DNA from: Pseudomonadota bacterium
GTDB lineage: Bacteria > Pseudomonadota > Gammaproteobacteria > Burkholderiales > Burkholderiaceae_C
NCBI GenBank assembly: GCA_018241325.1
Contig: JAFEEB010000066.1
Coordinates: 1-49,366, forward strand
DNA: 49,366 nucleotides
Direction: 5' to 3'
Shown here: positions 1 to 8,243 of the stretch, piece after piece
Layout: each line of letters starts with the position of its first letter
Numbering within the stretch: the stretch's first letter is position 1
Position numbers and translations under genes: made by a program
Notes under the pieces: model-generated
Databases searched by the model: none
The model's input: the letters and a program-made list of their open reading frames with translations, nothing else
What the model was told of the DNA's origin: nothing

Positions 1-1
1 G

Positions 2-46
2 GCCGATCTGTTCGTGGCCGTGCCCGAACTGGTCAAGGCGCTGTGA
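2..46 (+). CDS. etfA: Electron transfer flavoprotein alpha subunit, C-terminal end (partial)
   Basis: Only the last 14 codons lie in the window, reading ADLFVAVPELVKAL and then TGA. This matches the usual C-terminus of EtfA (an ADLF.AVPEL tail). EtfA with EtfB carries electrons from acyl-CoA dehydrogenases to the ubiquinone oxidoreductase. The next gene downstream on the same strand is an acyl-CoA dehydrogenase, which is a common Burkholderiales order and supports the call. The start lies outside the window. Confidence 0.7.
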   Translation, partial: ADLFVAVPELVKAL

Positions 47-151
47 TGCGCCGGAATGCATGAACCACTGAAGGTCCAGGGGCATCGCGCGCGGTGCCCT
101 TTTTCTTTTGTTTTGCGGCGCGCGCGGCGCCCGGTTTTCGAGGAGATTCAC

Positions 152-1939
152 ATGAGCTACCAAGCACCGATCAAGGATTTCTTGTTCAACATCGAGCACC
201 TGGCCCGCATCGAGGAGGTCGCCAAACTGCCCGGCTTCGAGGACGCCGGCCTGGAGACGGCCCAGGCGGTGCTGGAAGAATGCGCGCGCTTCAACGAGCA
301 GGTGGTCGCGCCGCTGAACTTCGAGGCCGACAAGGCACCGTCCAGCCATTCGGGTACCAGCGTGACGACCAGCAAGGGCTTCAAGGAGGCCTACAAGCAG
401 TTTGCCGAAGGCGGCTGGCAGGGCTTGCAGCACCCGACCGATTTTGGTGGCCAAGGTCTGCCCAAGACCATCGGCGCGGCCTGCGTCGAGATGCTCAACT
501 CGGCCAACCTGTCATTTGCCTTGTGCCCGTTGCTGACCGATGGTGCCATCGAGGCGCTGCTGACGGCGGGCAGCGACCGGCTCAAGTCCACCTACCTCGA
601 AAAGCTGGTTTCGGGCCAATGGACCGGCACCATGAACCTGACCGAACCCCAGGCCGGCAGCGACCTGGCCGCGGTGCGCACGCGCGCCGAGCCCCAGGGC
701 GATGGCACCTACAAGATCTTCGGCACCAAGATCTTCATCACCTACGGCGAGCACGACATGGCCGAGAACATCGTGCACCTGGTGCTGGCGCGCGTGCAGG
801 GCGCGCCCGAGGGCGTCAAGGGCATCAGCCTGTTCGTGGTGCCCAAGTTCATGGTGCAGGGCGATGGCAGCCTGGGCGAGCGCAACGACGCGTACTGCGT
901 CAGCATCGAGCACAAGCTGGGCATCAAGGCCAGCCCCACGGCCGTGCTGCAGTTTGGCGACCACGGCGGCGCGGTCGGCTATCTGGTCGGTGAGGAAAAC
1001 CGGGGCCTGGAGTACATGTTCATCATGATGAACGCCGCGCGCTACGGCGTGGGCGTGCAGGGCATCGCCATGGCCGAGCGCGCCTATCAAAAGGCCGTGG
1101 CCTACGCCAAGGAGCGCGTGCAAAGCCGCCCGGTGGACGGCAGTGTCAAGGGTGCGGCCACCATCATTCACCACCCCGACGTGCGCCGCATGCTGATGAC
1201 CATGCGCGCGCTCACCGAAGGCTGCCGCGCGATGGCCAGCACCGCCGCCGCCGCCTACGACGCGGCGCACCATGACCCCGATGCGCGCGTGCGCCAGCAA
1301 AACCAGGCCTTCTATGAATTCATGGTGCCGCTGGTCAAGGGCTACAGCACCGAGATGAGCCAGGAAGCCACCAGCCTGGGCGTGCAGGTGCACGGCGGCA
1401 TGGGCTTCATCGAAGAGACCGGTGCGGCGCAGTACTACCGCGACGCCAAGATCCTGACCATCTACGAAGGCACCACCGCCATCCAGGCCAACGACCTGGT
1501 GGGCCGCAAGACCGGGCGCGACGGCGGGCAGACCGCCAAGGCGATTGCGGCGCACGTCGAGGCCACCGAGAAGCAACTGGCGCACGGCAGTCACGATGCC
1601 AAGGCCGTGGCGCATCACCTGAGCAAAGCGCGCCATGCGTTTGCCGAGGCGGTGGACTTCATGGTGGGCCAGGCCAGAACCGACCCCAACGCGGCCTACG
1701 GCGGCAGCGTGCCCTACCTGATGCTGGCGGGCAACCTGGTGGCCGGCTGGCAACTGGCCCGCGCGCTGCTGGTGGCCGAAGCGGAGCTGGCCCATGGCAA
1801 GGACGCCGCCTTCATGAAGGCCAAGATCGCTACCGCGCGCTTTTATGCCGAGCACATCCTGCCGCGCACCGCGGGCCTGCGCGACGCCATCGTGGACGGC
1901 GCAGGCAGCGTGACCGCGATGGCGCTGGAGTCGTTCTGA
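152..1939 (+). CDS. Acyl-CoA dehydrogenase, long form with C-terminal extension
   Basis: A 595-residue FAD-dependent acyl-CoA dehydrogenase. I chose ATG 152 (MSYQAPIKDFLFNIEHL) because an AGGAG sits at 141-145; the frame is open further upstream but without family similarity. Visible landmarks are the N-terminal helical domain, the FAD/substrate beta domain (MNLTEPQAGSD, then TKIFITYGEHD), and the C-terminal helical domain with ARYGVGVQG and HGGMGFIEE. The IYEGTT motif has Glu439 as likely catalytic base. About 130 extra residues after the core match the C-terminal extension of the DmdC-like / long acyl-CoA dehydrogenases, hence the length against the usual 380 or so. Substrate is not readable; the adjacent etfA end supplies the electron acceptor. 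Confidence 0.92.
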   Translation: MSYQAPIKDFLFNIEHLARIEEVAKLPGFEDAGLETAQAVLEECARFNEQVVAPLNFEADKAPSSHSGTSVTTSKGFKEAYKQFAEGGWQGLQHPTDFGGQGLPKTIGAACVEMLNSANLSFALCPLLTDGAIEALLTAGSDRLKSTYLEKLVSGQWTGTMNLTEPQAGSDLAAVRTRAEPQGDGTYKIFGTKIFITYGEHDMAENIVHLVLARVQGAPEGVKGISLFVVPKFMVQGDGSLGERNDAYCVSIEHKLGIKASPTAVLQFGDHGGAVGYLVGEENRGLEYMFIMMNAARYGVGVQGIAMAERAYQKAVAYAKERVQSRPVDGSVKGAATIIHHPDVRRMLMTMRALTEGCRAMASTAAAAYDAAHHDPDARVRQQNQAFYEFMVPLVKGYSTEMSQEATSLGVQVHGGMGFIEETGAAQYYRDAKILTIYEGTTAIQANDLVGRKTGRDGGQTAKAIAAHVEATEKQLAHGSHDAKAVAHHLSKARHAFAEAVDFMVGQARTDPNAAYGGSVPYLMLAGNLVAGWQLARALLVAEAELAHGKDAAFMKAKIATARFYAEHILPRTAGLRDAIVDGAGSVTAMALESF

Positions 1940-1965
1940 ACGTCCGCAAAAAAAATCGACGCGCA

Positions 1966-2059
1966 GGCGAGCGGGACACGGAATAGCGCATGGCTTTCTC
2001 CGGCTTTGGTCTGAGCCTGGGTGGCTCCGTGTCCTGATGAACGCCAGCGCCCGCTCGCC
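1966..2059. repeat. Imperfect inverted repeat in the gap after the acyl-CoA dehydrogenase
   Basis: A contiguous left arm (1966-1982) is matched by a split right arm. Bases 2026-2034 (TCCGTGTCC) pair with 1974-1982, and bases 2050-2059 (CCCGCTCGCC) pair with 1966-1975. The intervening 43 bases form a large loop. It could fold as a branched hairpin in the transcript or be the relic of a small element with terminal inverted repeats. No gene is seen in 1940-2144. Confidence 0.55.
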
Positions 2060-2085
2060 CACCCTGAATCCATCTGCTCACGAAA

Positions 2086-2126
2086 CGATAGCTGCTGGCG
2101 CTTGATGGTCGGGCGCAAACGGTCAA
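2086..2126 (+). repeat. Dispersed Comamonadaceae-type stem-loop repeat, copy A
   Basis: The sequence GATAGCTGCTGGCGCTTGAT, then a GGGCGC arm and a trailing CAAATT, follows the layout of a repeat I recall from Comamonadaceae intergenic regions (ATAGCTGCTNGCGCTT, short loop, AAGCGCTAGAG). Further members lie at 31663-31720, 36857-36913 and 48851-48906. It sits 18 bp before the nitronate monooxygenase start and so lies in its leader. Confidence 0.6.
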
Positions 2127-2144
2127 ATTCACCAAGAATATTCC

Positions 2145-3098
2145 ATGTCCCAACTCCCGCCCGTCCTGCAAAAACAGAAGTTCCCGGTCATCGGCGCGCC
2201 GCTGTTCATCATCAGCAACCCCAAGCTGGTGATCGCACAGTGCACCAGCGGCGTGATCGGCTCCATGCCGGCGCTCAATGCCCGGCCGGCCGAGCAGCTC
2301 GATGAATGGCTGGCCGAAATCACCGAGACGCTGGCAGTTTGGGACAAGGCCCACCCCGATCAACCCGCGGCACCCTTTGCCATCAACCAGATCGTGCACA
2401 AGAGCAATGATCGGCTCGAGCACGACATGGCCCTGTGCGCCAAGTACAAGGTGCCCATCGTCATCACCAGCCTGGGTGCGCGCGAGGATGTGAATGCGGC
2501 GGTGCACGGCTGGGGCGGCGTGGTGCTGCACGACATCATCAACAACCGTTTTGCGCGCAAGGCGGTGGAGAAGGGCGCCGACGGCCTGATCGCCGTGGCG
2601 GCCGGCGCCGGCGGCCACGCAGGGGTCAAGAGCCCGTTCGCGCTGGTGCAGGAGTTGCGCGACTGGTTCGACGGGCCGATCGCCCTGTCGGGCGCCATTG
2701 CCCATGGCGGCGCCATCCTGGCGGCGCAGGCCATGGGCGCCGACTTTGCCTATATCGGCACGGCCTTCATCGCCACCGAGGAGGCGCGCGCCACGCAGGA
2801 CTACAAGCACGCCATCGTGGCCGGAACCTCGGACGACATCGTCTACAGCAACCTGTTCACGGGCGTGCACGGCAACTATCTGGCGCACTCGATTCGCGCC
2901 GCCGGGCTGGATCCGGACAAGCTGCCCGAAAGCGATCCCAGCAAGATGAACTTCGGCGGCGGCGCCACCAAGGCCTGGAAGGACATCTGGGGCAGCGGGC
3001 AGGGCATTGGCGCCATCAAGGCGGTGGAGCCCACCGCGATCCTGGTGCAGCGCCTGCGCAGTGAATACGAGGCGGCGCGTCGGCGCCTGCTGGCCTGA
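2145..3098 (+). CDS. Nitronate monooxygenase / NAD(P)H-dependent flavin oxidoreductase
   Basis: A 317-residue FMN-binding TIM-barrel protein of the 2-nitropropane dioxygenase family, starting at ATG 2145 (MSQLPPVLQKQKFPVIGAPLF). Family marks are the N-terminal PVIGAP.F segment, AINQIVHKSNDRLEHD, the GAGGHAG loop with His158 in the position of the catalytic base, and the phosphate-binding ALSGAI.HGG and GADFAYIGTAFIAT stretches. These enzymes oxidise alkyl nitronates; some homologues act as enoyl reductases. It follows the acyl-CoA dehydrogenase after a repeat-bearing 205 bp gap, so co-transcription is possible but not certain. It ends at a bidirectional terminator shared with cphA. Confidence 0.9.
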   Translation: MSQLPPVLQKQKFPVIGAPLFIISNPKLVIAQCTSGVIGSMPALNARPAEQLDEWLAEITETLAVWDKAHPDQPAAPFAINQIVHKSNDRLEHDMALCAKYKVPIVITSLGAREDVNAAVHGWGGVVLHDIINNRFARKAVEKGADGLIAVAAGAGGHAGVKSPFALVQELRDWFDGPIALSGAIAHGGAILAAQAMGADFAYIGTAFIATEEARATQDYKHAIVAGTSDDIVYSNLFTGVHGNYLAHSIRAAGLDPDKLPESDPSKMNFGGGATKAWKDIWGSGQGIGAIKAVEPTAILVQRLRSEYEAARRRLLA

Positions 3099-3105
3099 AC
3101 AAGAA

Positions 3106-3129
3106 AAAGCCCGGCGGATGCCGGGCTTT
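3106..3129. terminator. Bidirectional intrinsic terminator between convergent genes
   Basis: AAAGCCCGGC, loop GGAT, GCCGGGCTTT is a perfect 10-bp stem. On the plus strand it ends in a T-run. On the minus strand the A-rich flank at 3101-3108 supplies the U-tract. It serves the nitronate monooxygenase and cphA, which converge here. Confidence 0.9.
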
Positions 3130-3134
3130 GCGCT

Positions 3135-5810
3135 TCAGACAGCTCGCGCCGTCAATTCGGCCGGTACCGTGGCCAATCCCGATTTGCCCGATTTCTTGCT
3201 GGAGCCCGCCGCCTTGGACGCACGGGCGGGTTTGGCGGCAGGTCGGGCCTCGTCCACGCGTTTGCGGATGTGGGCCAGCGCTTCTTCCACCTGGTCGATC
3301 AGGATCAGGCACAGGTCGCCCGCGTGCAGTTGTTCGAGCGCGCGGTCGATGGCGATGAATTCGCCGTGGATTTCGTCCACCTGGCGGGCGCGCGTGGCGC
3401 CCTCCAGGCCTTGGCGCAGCAGGGCCAGGACCTCGCCATCGGCGCGGCCGCGCTGGCAGGCGTCCTGGTAGAGGATGACCGAGTCGAAGGCCGTGCCCAG
3501 GATGCGCGTCTGGTCGCGGATGTCCTGGTCGCGCCGGTCGCCCGCGCCGCTGATGACCACCGAGCGCCGCTTGGAGGGCATGTTTTCGACCCCGGCCACC
3601 AGGGCGGCAATGGCGTCGGGGTTGTGGCCGTAGTCGGCAATCACGGTGGCGCCGCGGTAGTCGAACACGTTGAAGCGGCCGGGCACGCCCATCTGGTCGC
3701 TGATGAAGCTGGCCAGGCCTTTTTGAACCACGTCCCAAGGTACGCCCACGGCCCAGGCCGCGCCGACCGAGGCCATGACGTTCTCGACCTGAAAGCCGAT
3801 CTGGCCCTTGTGGGTGATGGGCACGCGCGCCAACGGCAGGCGCTTCTCAAATGCGCCCTCGGCGCACACGATGTCGCCGCCTTCGACGAACACCACGCGC
3901 TTGCCCTGGGCGCGATGCGTGGCCATCACCGGGTGCATGCCGTCCTGCGCGAAGAACGTGACGTGACCGGGGCAGTGCGGCGCCATGGTCACCACGGCAG
4001 GGTCGACGGCATTGAGCACGGCCGTGCCCGTGGGCGCCACGTTGAGCACGATCACGCGCTTGAGCACCTTCAGGTCCTCCAGCGTGGTGATGTAGTTCAG
4101 GCCCAGGTGGTCGCCCGAGCCGACGTTGGTGACCACCGCGACGTCGCATTGGTCGAAGCCCAGGCCCTCGCGCAGCAGGCCGCCGCGGGCGGTCTCGAGC
4201 ACGGCGGCGTCCACGTCGGGGTGCGCCAGCACGTTGCGCGCGCTGCGCGGGCCCGAGCAGTCGCCCGAATCGATCTGGCGGCCGTTGACATACACGCCAT
4301 CGGTGTTGGTCATGCCCACGCGCAGCCCCTGGGTGCGCAGCAGGTGTGCGGCCAGGCGCACGGTGGTGGTCTTGCCGTTGGTGCCGGTGACGGCGATGAC
4401 CGGAATGCGGCCGTTGCCGCCTTCGGGGTACATGTGGTCGATCACGGCGCCGCCCACGTCGCGGCCAGTGCCGAACGAGGGGTGGATGTGCATGCGCAGG
4501 CCGGGCGCGGCGTTGACCTCGACGATGCCGCCGCTTTGCGCCTCCAGTGGCTTGCCGACGGTTTCGCACACCACGTCCACGCCGCAGATGTCCAGACCCA
4601 CCATTTGTGCGGCCTCGACCGCGCGCGCGGCCACCTCGGGGTGCACGCTGTCGGTCACGTCGGTGGCCGAACCGCCTGTGGACAGGTTGGCGTTGTTGCG
4701 CAGCACCACGCGCTGGCCCTTGGCGGGCACCGAGTCGGCCGTGAGGTCTTGCGCGGCCAGGCGTGCCTCGGCGATGGCGTCAAAGCGGATTTTGGTGAGC
4801 GAGGTGCCGTGGCCTTCGCCGCGGCGCGGGTCAAGGTTGACCTCGGCCACCAGCTGGCGCACCGTGTGCTCGCCGTCGCCAATCACCTGCGGCGGATCGC
4901 GCCGCGCGGCGGCCACCAGGCGATTGCCAACCACCAGCAGGCGAAAGTCGTGGCCGGGCAGAAATTTCTCGACCATCACCGGGCCGTATTCGGCGGCGGC
5001 GCGGTAGCCGCGCTCAAAGCCTTCGCGGTCGATGATCCCGACCGTGACGCCCTTGCCCTGGTTGCCGTCCTGCGGCTTGACGACGACAGGCAGGCCGATG
5101 TCTTGCGCGGCTTTCCAGGCATCGTCCAGGTCGCCCACCGGGCGGCCGCGCGGCACCGGCACGCCGGCCGAGTGCAGCAGCATCTTCGTGAGGTCCTTGT
5201 CCTGGGCAATGGCCTCGGCGATGGCGCTGGTGGAGTCTTCCTCGGCGGCCTGGATGCGCCGCTGGCGGCTGCCCCAGCCGAACTGCACCAGGCTGCCGCG
5301 GGTCAGCCGGCGGATGGGGATGCCGCGAGCGACGGCGGCCAGGGCAATGGCGCCGGTGGAAGGGCCCAGGCGCTCGTCCTCATCGAGCTCGCGCAATTCG
5401 GCCAGGGCGGCGGCGCTGTCGAACGAGCCCCCTTCGGCAGCGGCGCGGCACAGCTCCTGGGCCTTGACGAGGGCCAGGCGGCCGACGGCTTCCTCGGTGT
5501 ACTGCACGGCCACCTGATAGGTGCCGGGCACCTCGGTGGGCGTGGTGCGGCTGAAGGTGACCGGGCAGCCGGCCTGCGCCTGCAGGGCCAGGGCGCTCAG
5601 TTGCAGCGCGTGTGCCATGGACACGGGCGCGTCGGGGTGCTCGGCATGCAGCAGTCCGACAGCTGGAAACAACTCGCGCAAGTGCGTTTCAAACGCGCGG
5701 GAGGTGCGCAGGTCGCGCTCGGATTCGTCGCAGGTGACGACGGCCTCGATGGCCGTCTGGCGGCTCCAGAGGTTGGGACCGCGAAGTGCGCGAATGCGGG
5801 TGATGTCCAT
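3135..5810 (-). CDS. cphA: Cyanophycin synthetase CphA (canonical)
   Basis: An 891-residue enzyme that builds cyanophycin (multi-L-arginyl-poly-L-aspartate) using two ATP-dependent active sites. The N-terminal domain starts MDITRIRALRGPNLWSRQT, the usual CphA beginning. An ATP-grasp domain (about 200-470) contains VVVKPQDGNQGKG, and the C-terminal Mur-ligase-like domain has an intact P-loop GTNGKTTT at 476-483 and NVGSGDHLG near 562-570. It is the distal gene of a minus-strand pair, 62 bp after the second synthetase, so probably one transcript. The native length (cyanobacterial enzymes are about 870-900) and intact motifs point to activity. No cyanophycinase or isoaspartyl dipeptidase is seen in the window. 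Confidence 0.95.
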   Translation of the reverse strand: MDITRIRALRGPNLWSRQTAIEAVVTCDESERDLRTSRAFETHLRELFPAVGLLHAEHPDAPVSMAHALQLSALALQAQAGCPVTFSRTTPTEVPGTYQVAVQYTEEAVGRLALVKAQELCRAAAEGGSFDSAAALAELRELDEDERLGPSTGAIALAAVARGIPIRRLTRGSLVQFGWGSRQRRIQAAEEDSTSAIAEAIAQDKDLTKMLLHSAGVPVPRGRPVGDLDDAWKAAQDIGLPVVVKPQDGNQGKGVTVGIIDREGFERGYRAAAEYGPVMVEKFLPGHDFRLLVVGNRLVAAARRDPPQVIGDGEHTVRQLVAEVNLDPRRGEGHGTSLTKIRFDAIAEARLAAQDLTADSVPAKGQRVVLRNNANLSTGGSATDVTDSVHPEVAARAVEAAQMVGLDICGVDVVCETVGKPLEAQSGGIVEVNAAPGLRMHIHPSFGTGRDVGGAVIDHMYPEGGNGRIPVIAVTGTNGKTTTVRLAAHLLRTQGLRVGMTNTDGVYVNGRQIDSGDCSGPRSARNVLAHPDVDAAVLETARGGLLREGLGFDQCDVAVVTNVGSGDHLGLNYITTLEDLKVLKRVIVLNVAPTGTAVLNAVDPAVVTMAPHCPGHVTFFAQDGMHPVMATHRAQGKRVVFVEGGDIVCAEGAFEKRLPLARVPITHKGQIGFQVENVMASVGAAWAVGVPWDVVQKGLASFISDQMGVPGRFNVFDYRGATVIADYGHNPDAIAALVAGVENMPSKRRSVVISGAGDRRDQDIRDQTRILGTAFDSVILYQDACQRGRADGEVLALLRQGLEGATRARQVDEIHGEFIAIDRALEQLHAGDLCLILIDQVEEALAHIRKRVDEARPAAKPARASKAAGSSKKSGKSGLATVPAELTARAV

Positions 5811-5824
5811 GGGAGGGATCCTGT

Positions 5825-5840
5825 TCGGAAGATGTTCCGA
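5825..5840 (-). other. Small inverted repeat in the cphA leader
   Basis: TCGGAA-GATG-TTCCGA is a perfect 6-bp inverted repeat in the 62-bp gap between the two synthetase genes, 15 bp upstream of the cphA start. It may be an RNA hairpin at the cphA leader or a protein site. Nothing further can be said from the sequence. Confidence 0.4.
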
Positions 5841-5872
5841 GCCTGAAGACTACAAACGAACGAGCATGCCGT

Positions 5873-8176
5873 TCAGTGCACCGCCGGGGTGTCACGCGGC
5901 TCATCAAAGTGCAACAAACCGGCACGAATGAGGTCGGGACCGACGCCGGCGGCCCAGGCGGCGGCCACGGCGGCCAGCACCTGCGGACGCACATCGTGCG
6001 GGCCGTCGGCGGTCAGGGCCGACAGCACCTGGGGCGACAGCTGGGTCAGCGCCAGCTCGTTCGCGCCCTCGATCAGCAGGACCTCGGTGCCGCGCGCCAG
6101 CACGGCGCGGCCCTGCGCGGCGCGGTGTGCGGCCAGGGCGGCGTTGTCGGGATTGCAGGACACCAGGAGGACTTCGCCGTCGCAGTAGTCGCCCAGCGCC
6201 AGCACCTCGGGGTCGTCGGCATTGAGCACCGCTGCACCATCGGGCAGCACCACATCGATCTGGGTGCGCAGGATGCCGGGCATCTGCTCGGCCTCGGTGA
6301 CGTACAAGTCGCTCAAGCCCTGCGGGCCGGGCATGCCCAGCACCACGCCGATCTGGCAGCGGTCATAGGGCAAACCCTCGGTCAGGATGTGGCGCGGCGA
6401 GGTCTCGAGCACGGCGGCCTGCACCGTGCGGTTGATCAGCATGCTCTGGCCCGCCTCGAAGCCGATGGAGCCGTGGGGCGAGAGCTGGCGGCGGCCCAGG
6501 AACAGGCCGTCGCGGCAGGCCAGCGCGGTTTGCCAGCCGTGCAGCTGGAACACGGTGGCCACCAGGCGGGCGGCCAGCGAGCTCTGGCCGTCGTTGATCA
6601 GGCCGACGATGGGAATCCGTCCGCTGTTGCCGGGCGGAAACAGGTGCTCGACGATGGCTTCGCCCACCGGCTGCGCGCGGCCGACGGCGGGCTTGAGGTG
6701 CATCAGCAGGCCGGGGCCGGCATTGACCTCGACAATGGCACCGCCCTGGGGCGCCAGCGGCTGGCCGATGTCTTCGACCACCAGGTCGATGCCGGCGATG
6801 TCCAGTCCCACCACGCGGGCGGCCAGGGTGACCTGCTCGGCCACGTCGGGATGGACCTGCGTGGTCACGTCGATGGACATGTTGCCGGTGCGCTGCACCA
6901 CGGCCGAGGCGCCCACGGGCAGCACGCTGTCCGTGGTCAGGCCCTGGCGCCCCAGCAGCAACAGCAGCACGGGGTCGTCGTGGCGCAGGGTTTCCAGCGG
7001 CAGGTGTTCTTCTTCGCCGCGGCGCGGGTCGGTGTTGATGTGCGTGTTGATCAGCGCACCGATCGAGGAGCGGCCGTCGCCCTTGACCTGGATGATCTCG
7101 CCGCGCATGGCGGCCACGACCTTGTTGCCCACCACCAGCAGGCGGTGCTCCTGGCCGGGAATGCAGCGCTCGACCAGTACCTCGGAGCCTTCGGCCTCGG
7201 CGGCGGCAAAGGCGTGCATGACTTCCTCGCGCGTGCCCAGATTGAGCGACACGCCGCGGGCGTGGTTGCCATCGGTGGGCTTGACCACCACGGGCAGGCC
7301 AATGTCCCCGGCGGCGTCCCAGGCGTCTTCGGCCGATTCGACCACGCGGCCTTCGGGCACGGGCACACCGGCGGCGGCGATCAACTGCTTGGTCAGGTCC
7401 TTGTCGCGCGAGATGCCCTCGGCGATGGCGCTGGTGCGGTCGGTCTCGGCGGTCCAGATGCGGCGCTGGGCGCTGCCCTGGCCCAGTTGCACCAAGTTGC
7501 CCTCGTTCAGGCGGATGAAGGGAATGCCGCGTTCGGCGGCGGCATCGACGATGCTGGCGGTGCTGGGGCCCAGGCAGCGGCGATCGACCATCTCGGTCAG
7601 TCGCGCCACGGTGGCGGCCACGTCGAATGGGCGGTCGTTGATGGCGGCCATGACCAGATCGCGCGCGCTGGTGATGGCTTGCATGCCCACGGCTTTGTCG
7701 CGCGTGCGGATGACGACCTTGTAGACCCCGGGTTCCCCCGTCATGCGGGCCTTGCCGAAGCCGGTTTTCATGCCGGCCTGGGTTTGCAGCTCGAGCGCCA
7801 CGTGTTCCAGGATGTGGCCGGGCCAGGTGCCGTCGCGCAGGCGCATCAGAAAACCGCCGCGCCGGCCCACGCTGCAACGGTGCTCGATCAGGCCGGGCAG
7901 CCAGGCCGTCAGGCGATCGTAGAAGCCGGGCAGGGTGTTGGACGGGTAGTCTTCCAGGGCGCCGATGTCGACGATGGCCTCGATCACCGGGCGATACGTC
8001 CAGATGCCGGGGCCGCCCAGGTAGGTCATGCGCCGGATCACGATGTCCGCGAACGGCGTGCGCGGCGACGCCTGCGCGGCGCCGGCTTCGGCGGTGTCCG
8101 CCTGGACGTGAAGGGTGCGGGGATACAATCCGCCCCCGCTGAACGAGCCAAGCTCGTCTGGGTCGATTCGCCTCAT
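5873..8176 (-). CDS. Second cyanophycin synthetase-like protein (CphA') with degenerate Mur-ligase P-loop
   Basis: About 767 residues if started at ATG 8176 (MRRIDPDELG). The start is unsure: similarity to CphA-type proteins begins only near IRRMTYLGGPGIWTYRPV, about 50 residues in, and no good Shine-Dalgarno is seen. The N domain and ATP-grasp domain are intact (VVVKPTDGNHARGVSLNLG, IVEVNAGPGLLMHL). In the Mur-ligase-like domain the GTNGKTT loop of CphA is replaced by GLINDGQSS (about 525-533), and NVGSGDHLG by a non-matching GMPGPQGLSD. The protein is also shorter than CphA. Tandem cphA' and cphA are known in betaproteobacteria such as Ralstonia; cyanobacterial CphA2, which polymerises beta-Asp-Arg with only the ATP-grasp site, is a plausible functional analogue (inference). 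Confidence 0.88.
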   Translation of the reverse strand: MRRIDPDELGSFSGGGLYPRTLHVQADTAEAGAAQASPRTPFADIVIRRMTYLGGPGIWTYRPVIEAIVDIGALEDYPSNTLPGFYDRLTAWLPGLIEHRCSVGRRGGFLMRLRDGTWPGHILEHVALELQTQAGMKTGFGKARMTGEPGVYKVVIRTRDKAVGMQAITSARDLVMAAINDRPFDVAATVARLTEMVDRRCLGPSTASIVDAAAERGIPFIRLNEGNLVQLGQGSAQRRIWTAETDRTSAIAEGISRDKDLTKQLIAAAGVPVPEGRVVESAEDAWDAAGDIGLPVVVKPTDGNHARGVSLNLGTREEVMHAFAAAEAEGSEVLVERCIPGQEHRLLVVGNKVVAAMRGEIIQVKGDGRSSIGALINTHINTDPRRGEEEHLPLETLRHDDPVLLLLLGRQGLTTDSVLPVGASAVVQRTGNMSIDVTTQVHPDVAEQVTLAARVVGLDIAGIDLVVEDIGQPLAPQGGAIVEVNAGPGLLMHLKPAVGRAQPVGEAIVEHLFPPGNSGRIPIVGLINDGQSSLAARLVATVFQLHGWQTALACRDGLFLGRRQLSPHGSIGFEAGQSMLINRTVQAAVLETSPRHILTEGLPYDRCQIGVVLGMPGPQGLSDLYVTEAEQMPGILRTQIDVVLPDGAAVLNADDPEVLALGDYCDGEVLLVSCNPDNAALAAHRAAQGRAVLARGTEVLLIEGANELALTQLSPQVLSALTADGPHDVRPQVLAAVAAAWAAGVGPDLIRAGLLHFDEPRDTPAVH
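8124..8129 (+). promoter_or_regulatory. Candidate -10 box for the ABC exporter operon
   Basis: TACAAT within GGATACAATCCG, about 115 bp upstream of the exporter start, matches a common Burkholderiales -10. No convincing -35 is visible. It lies inside the presumed N-terminal codons of the divergent cphA', so either the promoter overlaps that gene or the true cphA' start is further in. Confidence 0.4.
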
Positions 8177-8243
8177 GTTGGAGTGCGCTCGTTTTCGTTG
8201 AACCGATTTATCCAAGAAGCCGGTGGCTGCCGCAGGCGGGCCG

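Noticed and set aside
512-2062. 516-codon open frame antisense to the acyl-CoA dehydrogenase
   Set aside because: Shadow frame with biased composition and no homology that I recognise.
3270-5846. 858-codon open frame on the plus strand antisense to cphA
   Set aside because: It is a GC-bias shadow: the composition is dominated by Ala, Gly, His, Arg and Val, with no family motifs, and the minus strand holds a clear CphA.
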